DNA of 64,000 nucleotides. Source: a virus. Position 1 is the first letter of the stretch. Each line of letters opens with the position of its first letter. Of the stretch, positions 8,338 through 15,058 are shown piece by piece. Under the pieces are notes generated by a model. That model ran no database searches, had not been told where the DNA came from, and was given only the letters and a program-made list of their open reading frames with translations. The position numbers and the translations under genes were made by a program. Location: the IMG/VR virus record IMGVR_UViG_3300037502_004185, positions 1 to 64,000 of that record; one strand, 5' to 3'.

Positions 8338-8557
8338 CATACGGAAATATAAATCTGGTCTGGTCTTTGTTTATTGGATTATCCTGTTCACTGACTAGGG
8401 GAGTCACCTCCGACACCAACACCCTCTAAAAGAGTTCCAGTATGTGTTAGCAAGTTAATTATCACGATACTCCGTATCATTTGCCAATAGTTTATACCTA
8501 TCAATTATCATAATTGATAATTCTTGGATAGTTACAACCTATATAAGATAAGGAGAA

Positions 8558-8965
8558 TTAAACACACATTCGTTGGGATACGTTACCGGAGCTGGTGGTC
8601 ACTCGGCCACGAACGCGACCACATACCACATCGCCCGAACCTGTACGAACATCCCCGCCAACGTCTCCGCATTTCACGTTACCCGAGCCAGTGTTAATTG
8701 ACCTTGCCTCATTGCATTGGACACTACCCGAACCAGCATCAATATCGCCTACATCGCCGTTGATATGGATGTTGATATTAACGCTCTTAATATCTTCTTG
8801 TAGCTTGCCGTCCACAAAGACACGACCATCGTTATCTATCGAGATAGAATTACCCTTATAGACCTTGCCGTTGATTCTGATTTCGCTACCAGCGCTAATA
8901 CTTGAGATAGATGCAGCTACTTTTGAAAATCGCAGCTTGCCAAACAGTCTACTTAACCAAGACAT
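8558..8965 (-). CDS. Beta-helix-like repeat protein
   Basis: Protein of 135 residues. From about residue 70 on it consists of short Gly/Ser/Val repeats (IDAGSGSVQC, INTGSGNVKC, VRTGSGDVVC) about 18 residues apart, the pattern of DUF4097-type putative adhesins forming a small beta-solenoid, with a Cys at the same place in each turn. The N-terminus (SWLSRLFGKLRFSK) is basic. Start has GGGGGATTGAT before it. Last gene of the minus-strand run beginning at 11975; it overlaps the upstream gene by 13 bases. Function unknown. Confidence 0.55.
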   Translation of the reverse strand: MSWLSRLFGKLRFSKVAASISSISAGSEIRINGKVYKGNSISIDNDGRVFVDGKLQEDIKSVNINIHINGDVGDIDAGSGSVQCNEARSINTGSGNVKCGDVGGDVRTGSGDVVCGRVRGRVTTSSGNVSQRMCV

Positions 8966-9279
8966 ATCAATCCCCCTTTAACGTTTCGATTGGCCTCAAG
9001 CCTCTCGATAAAATCTCTCTGATACGGTTTTAGTTCGAATTGGCCACACGCTTTGACAAAGGCCGTTAGGCTCGGTATTTCGCGCTTAAAGCTGTTGTAC
9101 TGGCGCATAACTTGGCGCGAATACGTCTTACCGCTCCGACCATCGAACAGGCCACCAGCAACGGCGGCCTTTTTGTTTAATGCACTGGCTACACTGACGG
9201 CCAATAAAGACTTTCTATGAATGGCCAGCTCGCTATCGTAATCATCACAAATCACGATGGTTGCTTGTCGTCCTCTCAC
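8953..9279 (-). CDS. Hypothetical protein
   Basis: Protein of about 108 residues. The GTG at 9279 is preferred: GAGG lies eight bases before it and it begins just after the previous stop. An ATG at 9342 would overlap the upstream gene by 60 bases. The segment GRQATIVICDDYDSELAIHR is followed by helices and a conserved-looking KPYQRDFIERLE near the end. No family recognised. Confidence 0.55.
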   Translation of the reverse strand: MRGRQATIVICDDYDSELAIHRKSLLAVSVASALNKKAAVAGGLFDGRSGKTYSRQVMRQYNSFKREIPSLTAFVKACGQFELKPYQRDFIERLEANRNVKGGLICLG

Positions 9280-9281
9280 TC

Positions 9282-9620
9282 CTATGCCCTCATCCTCTCG
9301 AACTCGATCAATCTTCGAATGGTGGCCATTTCTTCTAGGCATACCGCTTCTTTGTGCATGACCTTGCTAATATCGCGCTTCTCGTACTTGGCTTGTTCTA
9401 TTTTCAGTTCAGCCAGCTTCTTATTGGATTGGCGCACATAGTTGGAAAAGGCGCGCGTTCCGGCCTTAAGCGTTGGTAACTTCTCTTGGATTTCCTTTCG
9501 CAGTTCGAAGAACGCTAACAAAGGCATTTCTTGTTGTGCCTTATATCCTGCTGCTTTCTTCTCAAGTCGTTTGTATTCAGCCTCAAGCGCATCGATGACA
9601 AGTTGCGTTCTACTTCTCAT
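9282..9620 (-). CDS. Coiled-coil protein
   Basis: About 112 residues, almost all helix with heptad character (EAEYKRLEKKAAGYKAQQ, KLAELKIEQAKYEKRD). Start ATG at 9620 overlaps the DUF4236 gene by 11 bases, whereas longer readings would overlap it fully. Its size and place among uncharacterised small genes suggest a scaffold or adaptor, but no function is visible. Confidence 0.55.
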   Translation of the reverse strand: MRSRTQLVIDALEAEYKRLEKKAAGYKAQQEMPLLAFFELRKEIQEKLPTLKAGTRAFSNYVRQSNKKLAELKIEQAKYEKRDISKVMHKEAVCLEEMATIRRLIEFERMRA

Positions 9621-9846
9621 AGCTCTTTTGTGCCTCTTTATGGCGCGCTGGCTTCCAAATCCAGCGTTTTGCGCCCAAACCAGTACCAAACAATGACCCT
9701 TGGACATAAACGCCTCTACGGCCAATATTGAGCGTTAACCAGCGTCCACCAATCGAGACGCTAGTAAAGCCAGTTTTGCCAAAGTTAACCCTTATCAGGC
9801 CAAATATTCGGAATGATTTGCGGAAAGTAATGTTCGTTTTTCGCAT
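9610..9846 (-). CDS. DUF4236-like small protein
   Basis: Protein of 78 residues that reads as a DUF4236 domain: FRKSFRIFGLIRVNFGKTGF, then SVSIGGRWLTLNIG, matching the family pattern of F-R-K-S, R-x-N-x-S/G-K-S/T-G and S-x-G-G. These domains are short beta-rich units of unknown function common in phages and plasmids. It overlaps the upstream gene by 52 bases and the next by 11. Confidence 0.6.
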   Translation of the reverse strand: MRKTNITFRKSFRIFGLIRVNFGKTGFTSVSIGGRWLTLNIGRRGVYVQGSLFGTGLGAKRWIWKPARHKEAQKSYEK

Positions 9847-10295
9847 GGTATGTGCTCAAAGTGGTTTGCATTCTTGGTGCGAGTCGCCCCTGTTACTATC
9901 AGGGCGTTATCATCATTGGTGATTGTTGCCATTAGCACCTTTTTGGCCGTATCGGTTAAGTAAGATTCGTTAACGATGATCTTAAAGTTATGTAGACACC
10001 AACCCGCCAGCGCTTCCTCTCGACCACTGCGGTAGTGTTGAAACATGATCGATGGTCGGCCACATGTATCGGCGTTCTTAATGTAAACCTCGCCACTGTG
10101 TTCAACGATTTTCTCTACCATTAGGCAATCTTCAATCAGGGATAGATATTCGTGCTTATCCTGGACTGAGCATACAAACATAACGCGACGTTTGGGATTG
10201 TGCTTAATACAGGCCATCGCAAAACGCATGGCATCAATCTTTGAGTTACTTGCTACCGTGGCAAAGTAGTTCTCTGTATTGGTGATTAGGTTCAT
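9795..10295 (-). CDS. Degenerate terminase-ATPase-like protein
   Basis: Protein of 166 residues not obvious at first sight, but it can be laid over the ATPase half of the large terminase encoded at 16055-17554. EEALAG (93-98) matches the same hexapeptide at 150-155 of the terminase. VNES (108-111) falls at the identical distance where the terminase has the Walker B VDEA. ITNDDNALIVTGATR matches LTEKDNRMLLLSQPTR. At the Walker A position the glycine loop GHGTGKS is missing (SNSKIDAM). It is therefore probably a diverged, ATP-binding-dead paralog. The ATG overlaps the preceding stop (TGATG). Comparison is by eye. Confidence 0.5.
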   Translation of the reverse strand: MNLITNTENYFATVASNSKIDAMRFAMACIKHNPKRRVMFVCSVQDKHEYLSLIEDCLMVEKIVEHSGEVYIKNADTCGRPSIMFQHYRSGREEALAGWCLHNFKIIVNESYLTDTAKKVLMATITNDDNALIVTGATRTKNANHFEHIPCEKRTLLSANHSEYLA

Positions 10296-10456
10296 CAAGA
10301 CACCGCCTTAAATATAAAATCCGACATGAGGACGACCAGAACAAGGCCGATCACTATGCGCGGGAACTCGGGCAACTTGATCACATCGAACACGCATTCC
10401 AGCACAAAGAAAATCGCAACAGCCAACCAGAACGCTGGCCAGTTAATCATCTTCAT
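10295..10456 (-). CDS. Small membrane protein
   Basis: A 53-residue frame starting MKMINWPAFWLAVAIFF, with hydrophobic segments at about 7-23 and 34-50. It overlaps the upstream gene by 14 bases and its TGA overlaps the next ATG (TGATG). Such tight coupling on both sides supports a real gene. Hydrophobicity and size would suit a two-span inner-membrane peptide. Its placement between two terminase-like proteins is unusual. Confidence 0.55.
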   Translation of the reverse strand: MKMINWPAFWLAVAIFFVLECVFDVIKLPEFPRIVIGLVLVVLMSDFIFKAVS

Positions 10457-10949
10457 TACAATCATCATCCGATAAAGGGATTAGTCGTTTTAAACCCGCG
10501 AATGCAGTGGAAAGAGCGATCGCATCCAATGATCGAGGTTTATGGATAGTCCATTGGCCTTTGCCGTTAATAGCCACCAGCTCGCGCTTAATATCATGGC
10601 CAGTATCACTCGCCACCAGCTCTGCTAACTCAAATAAGAGCTTCACACGCGCACTAGCAAAGCGGCTTGTTTCGCCTTGTGGGATGAATACGTTTTGTGT
10701 CTTGGTCTTGCAGCGTAGGAACTCGTAAATGAAGCAGCCGCAACCGTGACTGGACACAACTGCATGATCATCACCAATAAGCGCTAACAGGTTCGCTTTC
10801 CAGTCGTCGTTAAATACCTTGGAAGCGTCCATAAAACGGAAGCCATCCACAATAGGGCGCTCTTGTTCGTTCTTGTGGCACTTGATTTCACATAGGTAAG
10901 GCTGGTTCTTGTGAAAACCAACCGATACAACTCGCATTAGCTTGCTCAT
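10443..10949 (-). CDS. Terminase-nuclease-like (RNase H fold) protein, degenerate
   Basis: Protein of 168 residues whose order of elements resembles the C-terminal RNase H-type nuclease domain of the large terminase at 16055-17554: first strand RVVSVGF, a second strand, a helix ending in DDHAVVSSHGCGCFIYEFLR, then GKGQWTIHKP (terminase: SGQWVMMPKP) and a late Asp in SLDAIALS (terminase: SPDRWD). The first two catalytic Asp positions appear to be Ser/Val here, so it should be inactive. The similarity is weaker than for its neighbour and was judged by eye. It precedes the ATPase-like protein, the reverse of the terminase domain order. Confidence 0.4.
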   Translation of the reverse strand: MSKLMRVVSVGFHKNQPYLCEIKCHKNEQERPIVDGFRFMDASKVFNDDWKANLLALIGDDHAVVSSHGCGCFIYEFLRCKTKTQNVFIPQGETSRFASARVKLLFELAELVASDTGHDIKRELVAINGKGQWTIHKPRSLDAIALSTAFAGLKRLIPLSDDDCNEDD

Positions 10950-11344
10950 CTGGTTAACTCTCTTAGTGTTGTCATTGCAGCTTCGACTTCTTCTTCGTTG
11001 GTGGCATTCACTAGGTCATAAGTTGCTTTTTTGATGCGAATAAGCGTGGCTGTTGGTGTTTGGCCGTTCTCTTTCTGGATAACGATCGAGAATTGCTGAT
11101 TGGGCTCGCTATCCTCGTAATCAAGGAACTGGTAGTTGTTCGCTTTTTTGTGCTTGAAGTAGCCCACGAACACTGCTGCAAAGTTATGAAGCATTGAACG
11201 CTTTAGCTCATCATCAATGTTTTCATCCGTCATGATTTGACAGTATTTCGCAGCCGTACCAGCGTTTAGTTGATGCACTAGGGCGTTAAGTCGTTTGATT
11301 TCGTTTTGTTGTCTTTTAATGGTCGAGAATGGCCAAATACACAT
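10946..11344 (-). CDS. Hypothetical coiled-coil protein
   Basis: Protein of 132 residues from the ATG at 11344, with AGAGAGAACC upstream. A 27-bases-longer reading lacks a ribosome site. After an aromatic N-terminus (MCIWPFSTI) there is a short coiled coil (KRQQNEIKRLNALVHQL), then a mixed domain. It overlaps the next gene by four bases (ATGA). Not recognised. Confidence 0.55.
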   Translation of the reverse strand: MCIWPFSTIKRQQNEIKRLNALVHQLNAGTAAKYCQIMTDENIDDELKRSMLHNFAAVFVGYFKHKKANNYQFLDYEDSEPNQQFSIVIQKENGQTPTATLIRIKKATYDLVNATNEEEVEAAMTTLRELTR

Positions 11345-11416
11345 AATTTCGGTTCTCTCTGGATCGGGCAAGGCAACGCATCAACGCCACCTTGCGCCAT
11401 AGGGTTAAATCGTTGG

Positions 11417-11650
11417 TTATTTGTTTAACTGACGCTCTGTGTTGCGGCGTAGTACCCAATATTGGGAGTCTGAGGTAGTCATCGCCCAGTCGTGGTAATG
11501 GGCGTTAATGCGTTCGACTCGGCGGCGCTCTTTGATACGGCGCACTTTCTCACTTAAGGCAAGATAGAGCATCCAAGCGGATAGAATGAATATGGTGATT
11601 GCGCTAATCCAAAACGCGATAGATATGAATATGCTAAATGAAAAACTCAT
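11417..11650 (-). CDS. Single-span membrane protein
   Basis: Protein of 77 residues beginning MSFSFSIFISIAFWISAI, with one long hydrophobic segment (about 3-32) and a highly basic cytoplasmic tail (EKVRRIKERRRVERINAHYH). AAAGAAAC precedes the ATG. The first 38 residues of a longer frame overlap the upstream gene and are not used. Function unknown. Confidence 0.6.
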   Translation of the reverse strand: MSFSFSIFISIAFWISAITIFILSAWMLYLALSEKVRRIKERRRVERINAHYHDWAMTTSDSQYWVLRRNTERQLNK

Positions 11651-11717
11651 GTTTCTTTTACTGTGTGCTGGTGGTTTTGTATTGAGATACCGGCTTTTGC
11701 TGTAACCGGTATTTGGT

Positions 11718-11975
11718 TTACTGAAAGTGACGCACTTCGAACCGTCTAACCTTGGATTCCTCAAGGATTGCTGCTAGTCGGTCTAAGCGCCATTCCCTTG
11801 GCTTATCGTCGCGCGTGTAGCGCACTGAGTAGGCTTTTAGGTCATCGGTAGTGCTATCGATGGCCAACAGGGAAAAACCGCCGCTCGCTTGCTGCTGAGC
11901 GACGACACTGAGCTGGTGGCCATGTTCCACCAGCCGTTTGAACTCACATAATTTAATCGGTGTAATCTTTGCCAT
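11718..11975 (-). CDS. Hypothetical protein
   Basis: Protein of 85 residues, first gene of the minus-strand operon that runs to 8558. It starts 57 bases after a good promoter at 12032-12059. The sequence (HGHQLSVVAQQQASGGFSLL, then charged strands and a C-terminal helix) is not recognised. Chi occurs twice within 25 bases of its coding sequence, in opposite orientations (11912 and 11927). Confidence 0.6.
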   Translation of the reverse strand: MAKITPIKLCEFKRLVEHGHQLSVVAQQQASGGFSLLAIDSTTDDLKAYSVRYTRDDKPREWRLDRLAAILEESKVRRFEVRHFQ

Positions 11976-12031
11976 GATGCAAACTCGTCGTTTTTGTATG
12001 CTTAAAACGTCACGTTTTACATTATGAGCAG

Positions 12032-12073
12032 ATTATAACCATAGATTTAAGAGTTACAAGGTGTGTTCGGAAT
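12032..12073 (-). promoter_or_regulatory. Promoter with upstream dispersed operator
   Basis: On the minus strand TTGTAA, 16 bp, TATAAT (12032-12037). The element ATTCCGAACAC (12063-12073) lies directly upstream of the -35 box. Drives the operon beginning at 11975. Confidence 0.65.
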
Positions 12074-12093
12074 TAGCGTGTGAGGCTTAAACA

Positions 12094-12615
12094 CTACTTA
12101 AGCTGTACACTGCTGACCTTTTCAATGTGTAACAATACGTCCATAACATCGCTGTGAGCATTGAGTAACTTTCTCTTAGCAAGAGTCCATGCCGCCAATT
12201 TCCCATGAGCGCTCACACTTACCTTAATGAAATGCTCGTGCTTTTGGTTGCTCTCATCGTACTTGGTGTACCGTGCTACATAGTATTGCTTGCCATCGAT
12301 GGTAGTTAGCCGTGGGTCTAGGCTTTTTGGCAAACGCGCCAGTAAGTTGAATTGCTTGCGAACGCGATCCCAACAACGTCCCCATAGTTCCTTTCCGATT
12401 TGGTTACGTATTTTGGTTGCCTTGCGTAGCCCTTTCTTTTCACCAATGCGAACAAACCCGACAGAACGACGTATATAACCACCCTCCGGCTTAGGCACAC
12501 TAACTGCGTAACAGGTCTTTTTCTTGGTGATGAATCGATAGCCTGTGTTAGATACGAAATAAGCATAAGCGTTACGACACTCTGACACTCTTTTACCCTC
12601 AAAAAAACAAAACAT
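12094..12615 (-). CDS. AP2-like DNA-binding protein
   Basis: Protein of 173 residues with two similar beta-sheet units. One spans about residues 25-80 (GYRFITKKKTCYAVSVPKPE, then RIGEKKGLRKATKIRNQIG). The second spans about 105-160 (KQYYVARYTKYDE, then KLAAWTLAKRKLLNAHS). Strands followed by one helix holding A-x-x-x-R resemble AP2/integrase N-terminal DNA-binding domains, common in phages and homing endonucleases. No nuclease motif is present. AAAGGAATCGT precedes the ATG. A GTTAC-AGC-GTAAC palindrome at 12677-12689 lies upstream and could be its operator. Confidence 0.45.
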   Translation of the reverse strand: MFCFFEGKRVSECRNAYAYFVSNTGYRFITKKKTCYAVSVPKPEGGYIRRSVGFVRIGEKKGLRKATKIRNQIGKELWGRCWDRVRKQFNLLARLPKSLDPRLTTIDGKQYYVARYTKYDESNQKHEHFIKVSVSAHGKLAAWTLAKRKLLNAHSDVMDVLLHIEKVSSVQLK

Positions 12616-12709
12616 ACGATTCCTTTCGGGTGGATTTAACTGGCCGTTGCTGCCCTTTCTTGGCCAAATGAATAACGTTACAGCGTAACTATATTATTTA
12701 TATTCCTAA

Positions 12710-12910
12710 TTAATGCGACAGATTGATAGTCTTTAGGTCATCATAGCTGCACCCAAGCACCAACTTGATGGCCTTTTTACTGAATCCTTTTTTCATTAAT
12801 TCCCTTACCTTTGGCTTAAGCTCATTCGGAATTGGCTTTCGGGAAAGTTCCTGTTGTCGAAGCTTAAATTCGTTCACTCGCAAGTTCGCGTCCATTAGAG
12901 CTTTACACAT
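12710..12910 (-). CDS. Small helix-turn-helix protein
   Basis: Protein of 66 residues. The C-terminal half (VRELMKKGFSKKAIKLVLGC) has the shape of a resolvase-type helix-turn-helix. The ATG has GGAGGGGATAATT before it. It follows the recombinase gene by 15 bases and is probably cotranscribed. It may be a directionality factor or a regulator for that recombinase, which is inference from position. Confidence 0.5.
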   Translation of the reverse strand: MCKALMDANLRVNEFKLRQQELSRKPIPNELKPKVRELMKKGFSKKAIKLVLGCSYDDLKTINLSH

Positions 12911-12925
12911 AATTATCCCCTCCCG

Positions 12926-13555
12926 TTATTGCGCCTTTGGCTTTAATGAAATGCCTGTCGTGTACTCTTTCGCTTCGTCGTGGAACGTTCTTAAGTAGTG
13001 GTCAGTCACAGCAACGCTGGAGTGGCCAAGCGCGTCTTTGATCACTTTCAAAGAGGCTTTCTTTTCAAGCAATAGCATGGCGTACATTTTTCGCATCGAG
13101 TGTGTTGATAGCTGGTATGGCAATCTCAACTCCATTGCGATGCGCTTATATGCTCGGTTGATGTACTGGATGCTGATCGCATTACCCTTTTTAGCCAAGT
13201 GGTGATTGGATTGAAACATCAACTCATTATGGCCATTGTGTAAGTAGATACGTTTAATCAGTTTTTCCAGTTCGGCATTAACGTGGATGGTGATTCGAGC
13301 GGCCTCTTTCGCGGCTTTTTCGCTCTTACCTCGGGTCATACGGCCTTTAAAGCCTTTTGACTGAACAATGCTAAATGACGACCTAATCACGCCATTTATC
13401 ATCACATCGCTGAATTTTAGCTTCGAAATGTCGCAATAACGTAAACCTGTACGCACCTCCATTTCAATCATCATCGAGATAAGTGGATTAATGTCATCCA
13501 TTAAACGGATGATTTGTTCCAACTCGTCTAAGTCACGCGCAGGGAAAGCAGCCAT
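12926..13555 (-). CDS. Tyrosine recombinase, catalytic domain only
   Basis: Protein of 209 residues carrying all catalytic residues: Arg39 (TGLRYCD), Lys near 67, His152 and Arg155 (STHSMRKMYA), His178 (LGHSS) and Tyr187 (TDHYLRTF). Typical integrases are 300-400 residues; here the N-terminal core-binding and arm-binding domains are absent, so it is a minimal enzyme. In a phage-plasmid it could resolve multimers, as Cre does in P1, or invert or circularise DNA. The start overlaps the stop of the upstream regulator by one base (TAATG) with GGAG eight bases before. The two 32-bp palindromes at 3088 and 14348 are possible targets, but their centres differ. Confidence 0.8.
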   Translation of the reverse strand: MAAFPARDLDELEQIIRLMDDINPLISMMIEMEVRTGLRYCDISKLKFSDVMINGVIRSSFSIVQSKGFKGRMTRGKSEKAAKEAARITIHVNAELEKLIKRIYLHNGHNELMFQSNHHLAKKGNAISIQYINRAYKRIAMELRLPYQLSTHSMRKMYAMLLLEKKASLKVIKDALGHSSVAVTDHYLRTFHDEAKEYTTGISLKPKAQ

Positions 13556-14013
13556 TAGATTAACTCCACTTCATTAGCATTAACCGTTTTAAACTCGCCA
13601 CCAACGAAAACTTGGATTTGCAGGGTTCGAGATAGCAAGCCAAAGCCCAAGAACAAGCCGAGCTCGCCATCGATGCGAACGAAGTCGTGGTGAACAGGCA
13701 AGCGGCCAAAGTGGTTGATCATCTTGGTTTGCGCTTGGACGCTTTGAGGCTCTTTAATTGTGTTGATGGCAAAGCGAAGCTGAGAGCGAATCTTTAGCGC
13801 ATTATTACCTTTTCGAGCCTTGCTGATCGTGCCTTGCACACAAGGGAAGCCATAGAAATTGCGAATGACGGCGGCAGCTTGTTCTTGGCCGCCACATTCA
13901 TTAATTAGCTCATCCAAAGAGATAAGAATAAGGTCGTGGTGACGCTCTTGGATGGCACTGCGTTTGCTCGCCCAATCATCCGAAAGCGACAACAATTCAT
14001 TTTTTTTAAACAT
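13555..14013 (-). CDS. HTH regulator, possible repressor
   Basis: Protein of 152 residues from the ATG at 14013, with AAGGA eight bases upstream. A 36-residue longer frame would translate the promoter and is rejected. Residues ~40-72 (GGQEQAAAVIRNFYGFPCVQ, then GTISKARKG) look like a Cro/CI-type helix-turn-helix. The C-terminal half is beta-rich (VHHDFVRIDGELGLFLGFGL) and could form an oligomerisation domain. Its promoter contains a perfect operator in the spacer, which suggests autoregulation. It is coupled to the tyrosine recombinase. Whether it is the prophage repressor is unknown. Confidence 0.5.
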   Translation of the reverse strand: MFKKNELLSLSDDWASKRSAIQERHHDLILISLDELINECGGQEQAAAVIRNFYGFPCVQGTISKARKGNNALKIRSQLRFAINTIKEPQSVQAQTKMINHFGRLPVHHDFVRIDGELGLFLGFGLLSRTLQIQVFVGGEFKTVNANEVELI

Positions 14014-14051
14014 TTTTGCTGATTCCTTTTTGGCAATATGCCAGTGTTTGC

Positions 14052-14102
14052 TCGGAATACAGTATATTCCAACGGAATATATTTTGCAACCCTGTTCGGA
14101 AT
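14052..14102 (-). promoter_or_regulatory. Autoregulatory-type promoter with spacer operator
   Basis: On the minus strand TTGCAA, 17 bp, TATACT. The spacer is filled by the perfect dyad TATATTCC-N3-GGAATATA (14063-14081). A copy of the dispersed element lies just upstream of the -35 (14092-14102) and a degenerate copy just downstream of the -10 (14052). A second dyad ATATTCC-ATA-GGAATAT occurs about 145 bp further upstream (14210-14226). Confidence 0.65.
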
Positions 14103-14686
14103 GATTGCACTTTAATAACAAAGAGTTCCAAAAGTGGTCGATTAATCAGCTTTTGATAAATAGCGCAATAGCGTTTAAAAAACCACCAGCAAAAAGTCTC
14201 TTACTTTCAATATTCCATAGGAATATATAAGGTTTTACACACAAAATGCCAGGATTAGAAAGCAACCTAGAAATATTGATAAGTTGTTGTTTTTATTGGC
14301 TTTTATGTCTTTTGATAGCAATGACCAGTGCCAGAACATTAAATAAGTTAGTTTCAGTTCTAGGTAGAAATGAAACTAAAAGGGTGTTTTTAAAAACAAA
14401 CCACGACAATTACCCGTCTGTGGCAATACAATGACGGGGTTACACCGTCACGCGACACGAACAGATATGCATACCCGCAATGATTATGCGGTATAGGTCA
14501 CGTTATAAAAACCTAAACGCCAGTAACGATATGTTTGCATTATTTTGCATATCTAGACAATCAAAGATCACAGTCTCATAATACTCCGCGAACATCAGCT
14601 CCGTTGGCGAGAATCCCCTAAACTCTTTCCAAATCAGAGCTATATACGTATTGGCTATCCAGTCAATTGGCTTAAGAGATATAGAT
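14103..14686. other. Noncoding control region
   Basis: No convincing gene. It contains Chi (14183), the ATATTCC/GGAATAT dyad (14210), the second copy of the 32-bp palindrome with arms TTAGTTTCA and TGAAACTAA (14348-14379), and a hairpin around ATACCCGC/GCGGTAT near 14473-14495. A 62-codon frame through the palindrome lacks a ribosome site and is not called. Confidence 0.5.
14348..14379. repeat. 32-bp palindrome, copy 2
   Basis: Outer arms TTAGTTTCA and TGAAACTAA, inner arms GTTCT and AGAAA, four central bases. Reverse-complemented, it differs from the copy at 3088-3119 only in the four central positions. Confidence 0.7.
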
Positions 14687-14893
14687 ATGCATTGCACGTT
14701 AAATCAATTAATCCCACTCGAAATACTAGATCAATGTGACCTGTCCCTAGATGTATTTAGCAGCTCGTTCCTCGATGACGCGACCGACATCTGCATGATG
14801 CATCTTATCCAATCGCATCCGAACGCACTATGCAATTCATCCATTGAACGTGATGACGTATTAAACTTCGTTCGAGATCACTTCTCCGCTTAA
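14687..14893 (+). CDS. Hypothetical small protein
   Basis: Frame of 68 residues, helical and acidic (DLSLDVFSSSFLDDATDICM), with AAGAGATATAG before the ATG. The opposite strand has an overlapping 64-codon frame (14503-14697, GTG start, no ribosome site). Neither is strongly supported; this one has the better start. No family recognised. Confidence 0.3.
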   Translation: MHCTLNQLIPLEILDQCDLSLDVFSSSFLDDATDICMMHLIQSHPNALCNSSIERDDVLNFVRDHFSA

Positions 14894-14928
14894 AAAGCAA
14901 CACTTATAACGTTCTTCTGTTCGTTTTT

Positions 14929-15029
14929 TATTTAATTCCGAACACAAAAACGGTATGCTACGCATCAAGGATAAAGGTAGGGTTTTTCGTTACTCGCATA
15001 CGCTCAGGGATGGAGTGTAACCTTTATCC
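14929..15029 (+). promoter_or_regulatory. Promoter, operator and structured leader
   Basis: TTTAAT, 17 bp, TATGCT (14954-14959), with ATTCCGAACAC (14935-14945) inside the promoter. The transcript should start near 14966 and immediately folds through GGATAAAGGT (14969-14978) and ACCTTTATCC (15020-15029), enclosing a second smaller stem. The ribosome site TTGGAG follows. Confidence 0.5.
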
Positions 15030-15058
15030 TCCAATGTAATTTGGAGCAACCGTTCACC

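Noticed and set aside
8390-8490. 30-codon minus-strand frame (MIRSIVIINLLTHTGTLLEG...)
   Set aside because: No ribosome site and no promoter or terminator found around it. The stretch 8338-8557 otherwise shows only AT-rich DNA and an ATTATCA/TGATAAT-type dyad near 8500-8525.
3088-14379. The two 32-bp palindromes as a loxP-like recombination pair
   Set aside because: Their central bases differ, whereas Cre-type exchange needs identical spacers. Kept as operators or unknown sites.
14246-14434. 62-codon plus-strand frame starting MPGLESNLEIL
   Set aside because: No ribosome site, it runs through the 32-bp palindrome, and composition is not convincing.
14503-14697. 64-codon minus-strand frame opposite 14687-14893
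   Set aside because: GTG start without ribosome site; the opposite frame has the better start. Kept only as an alternative.
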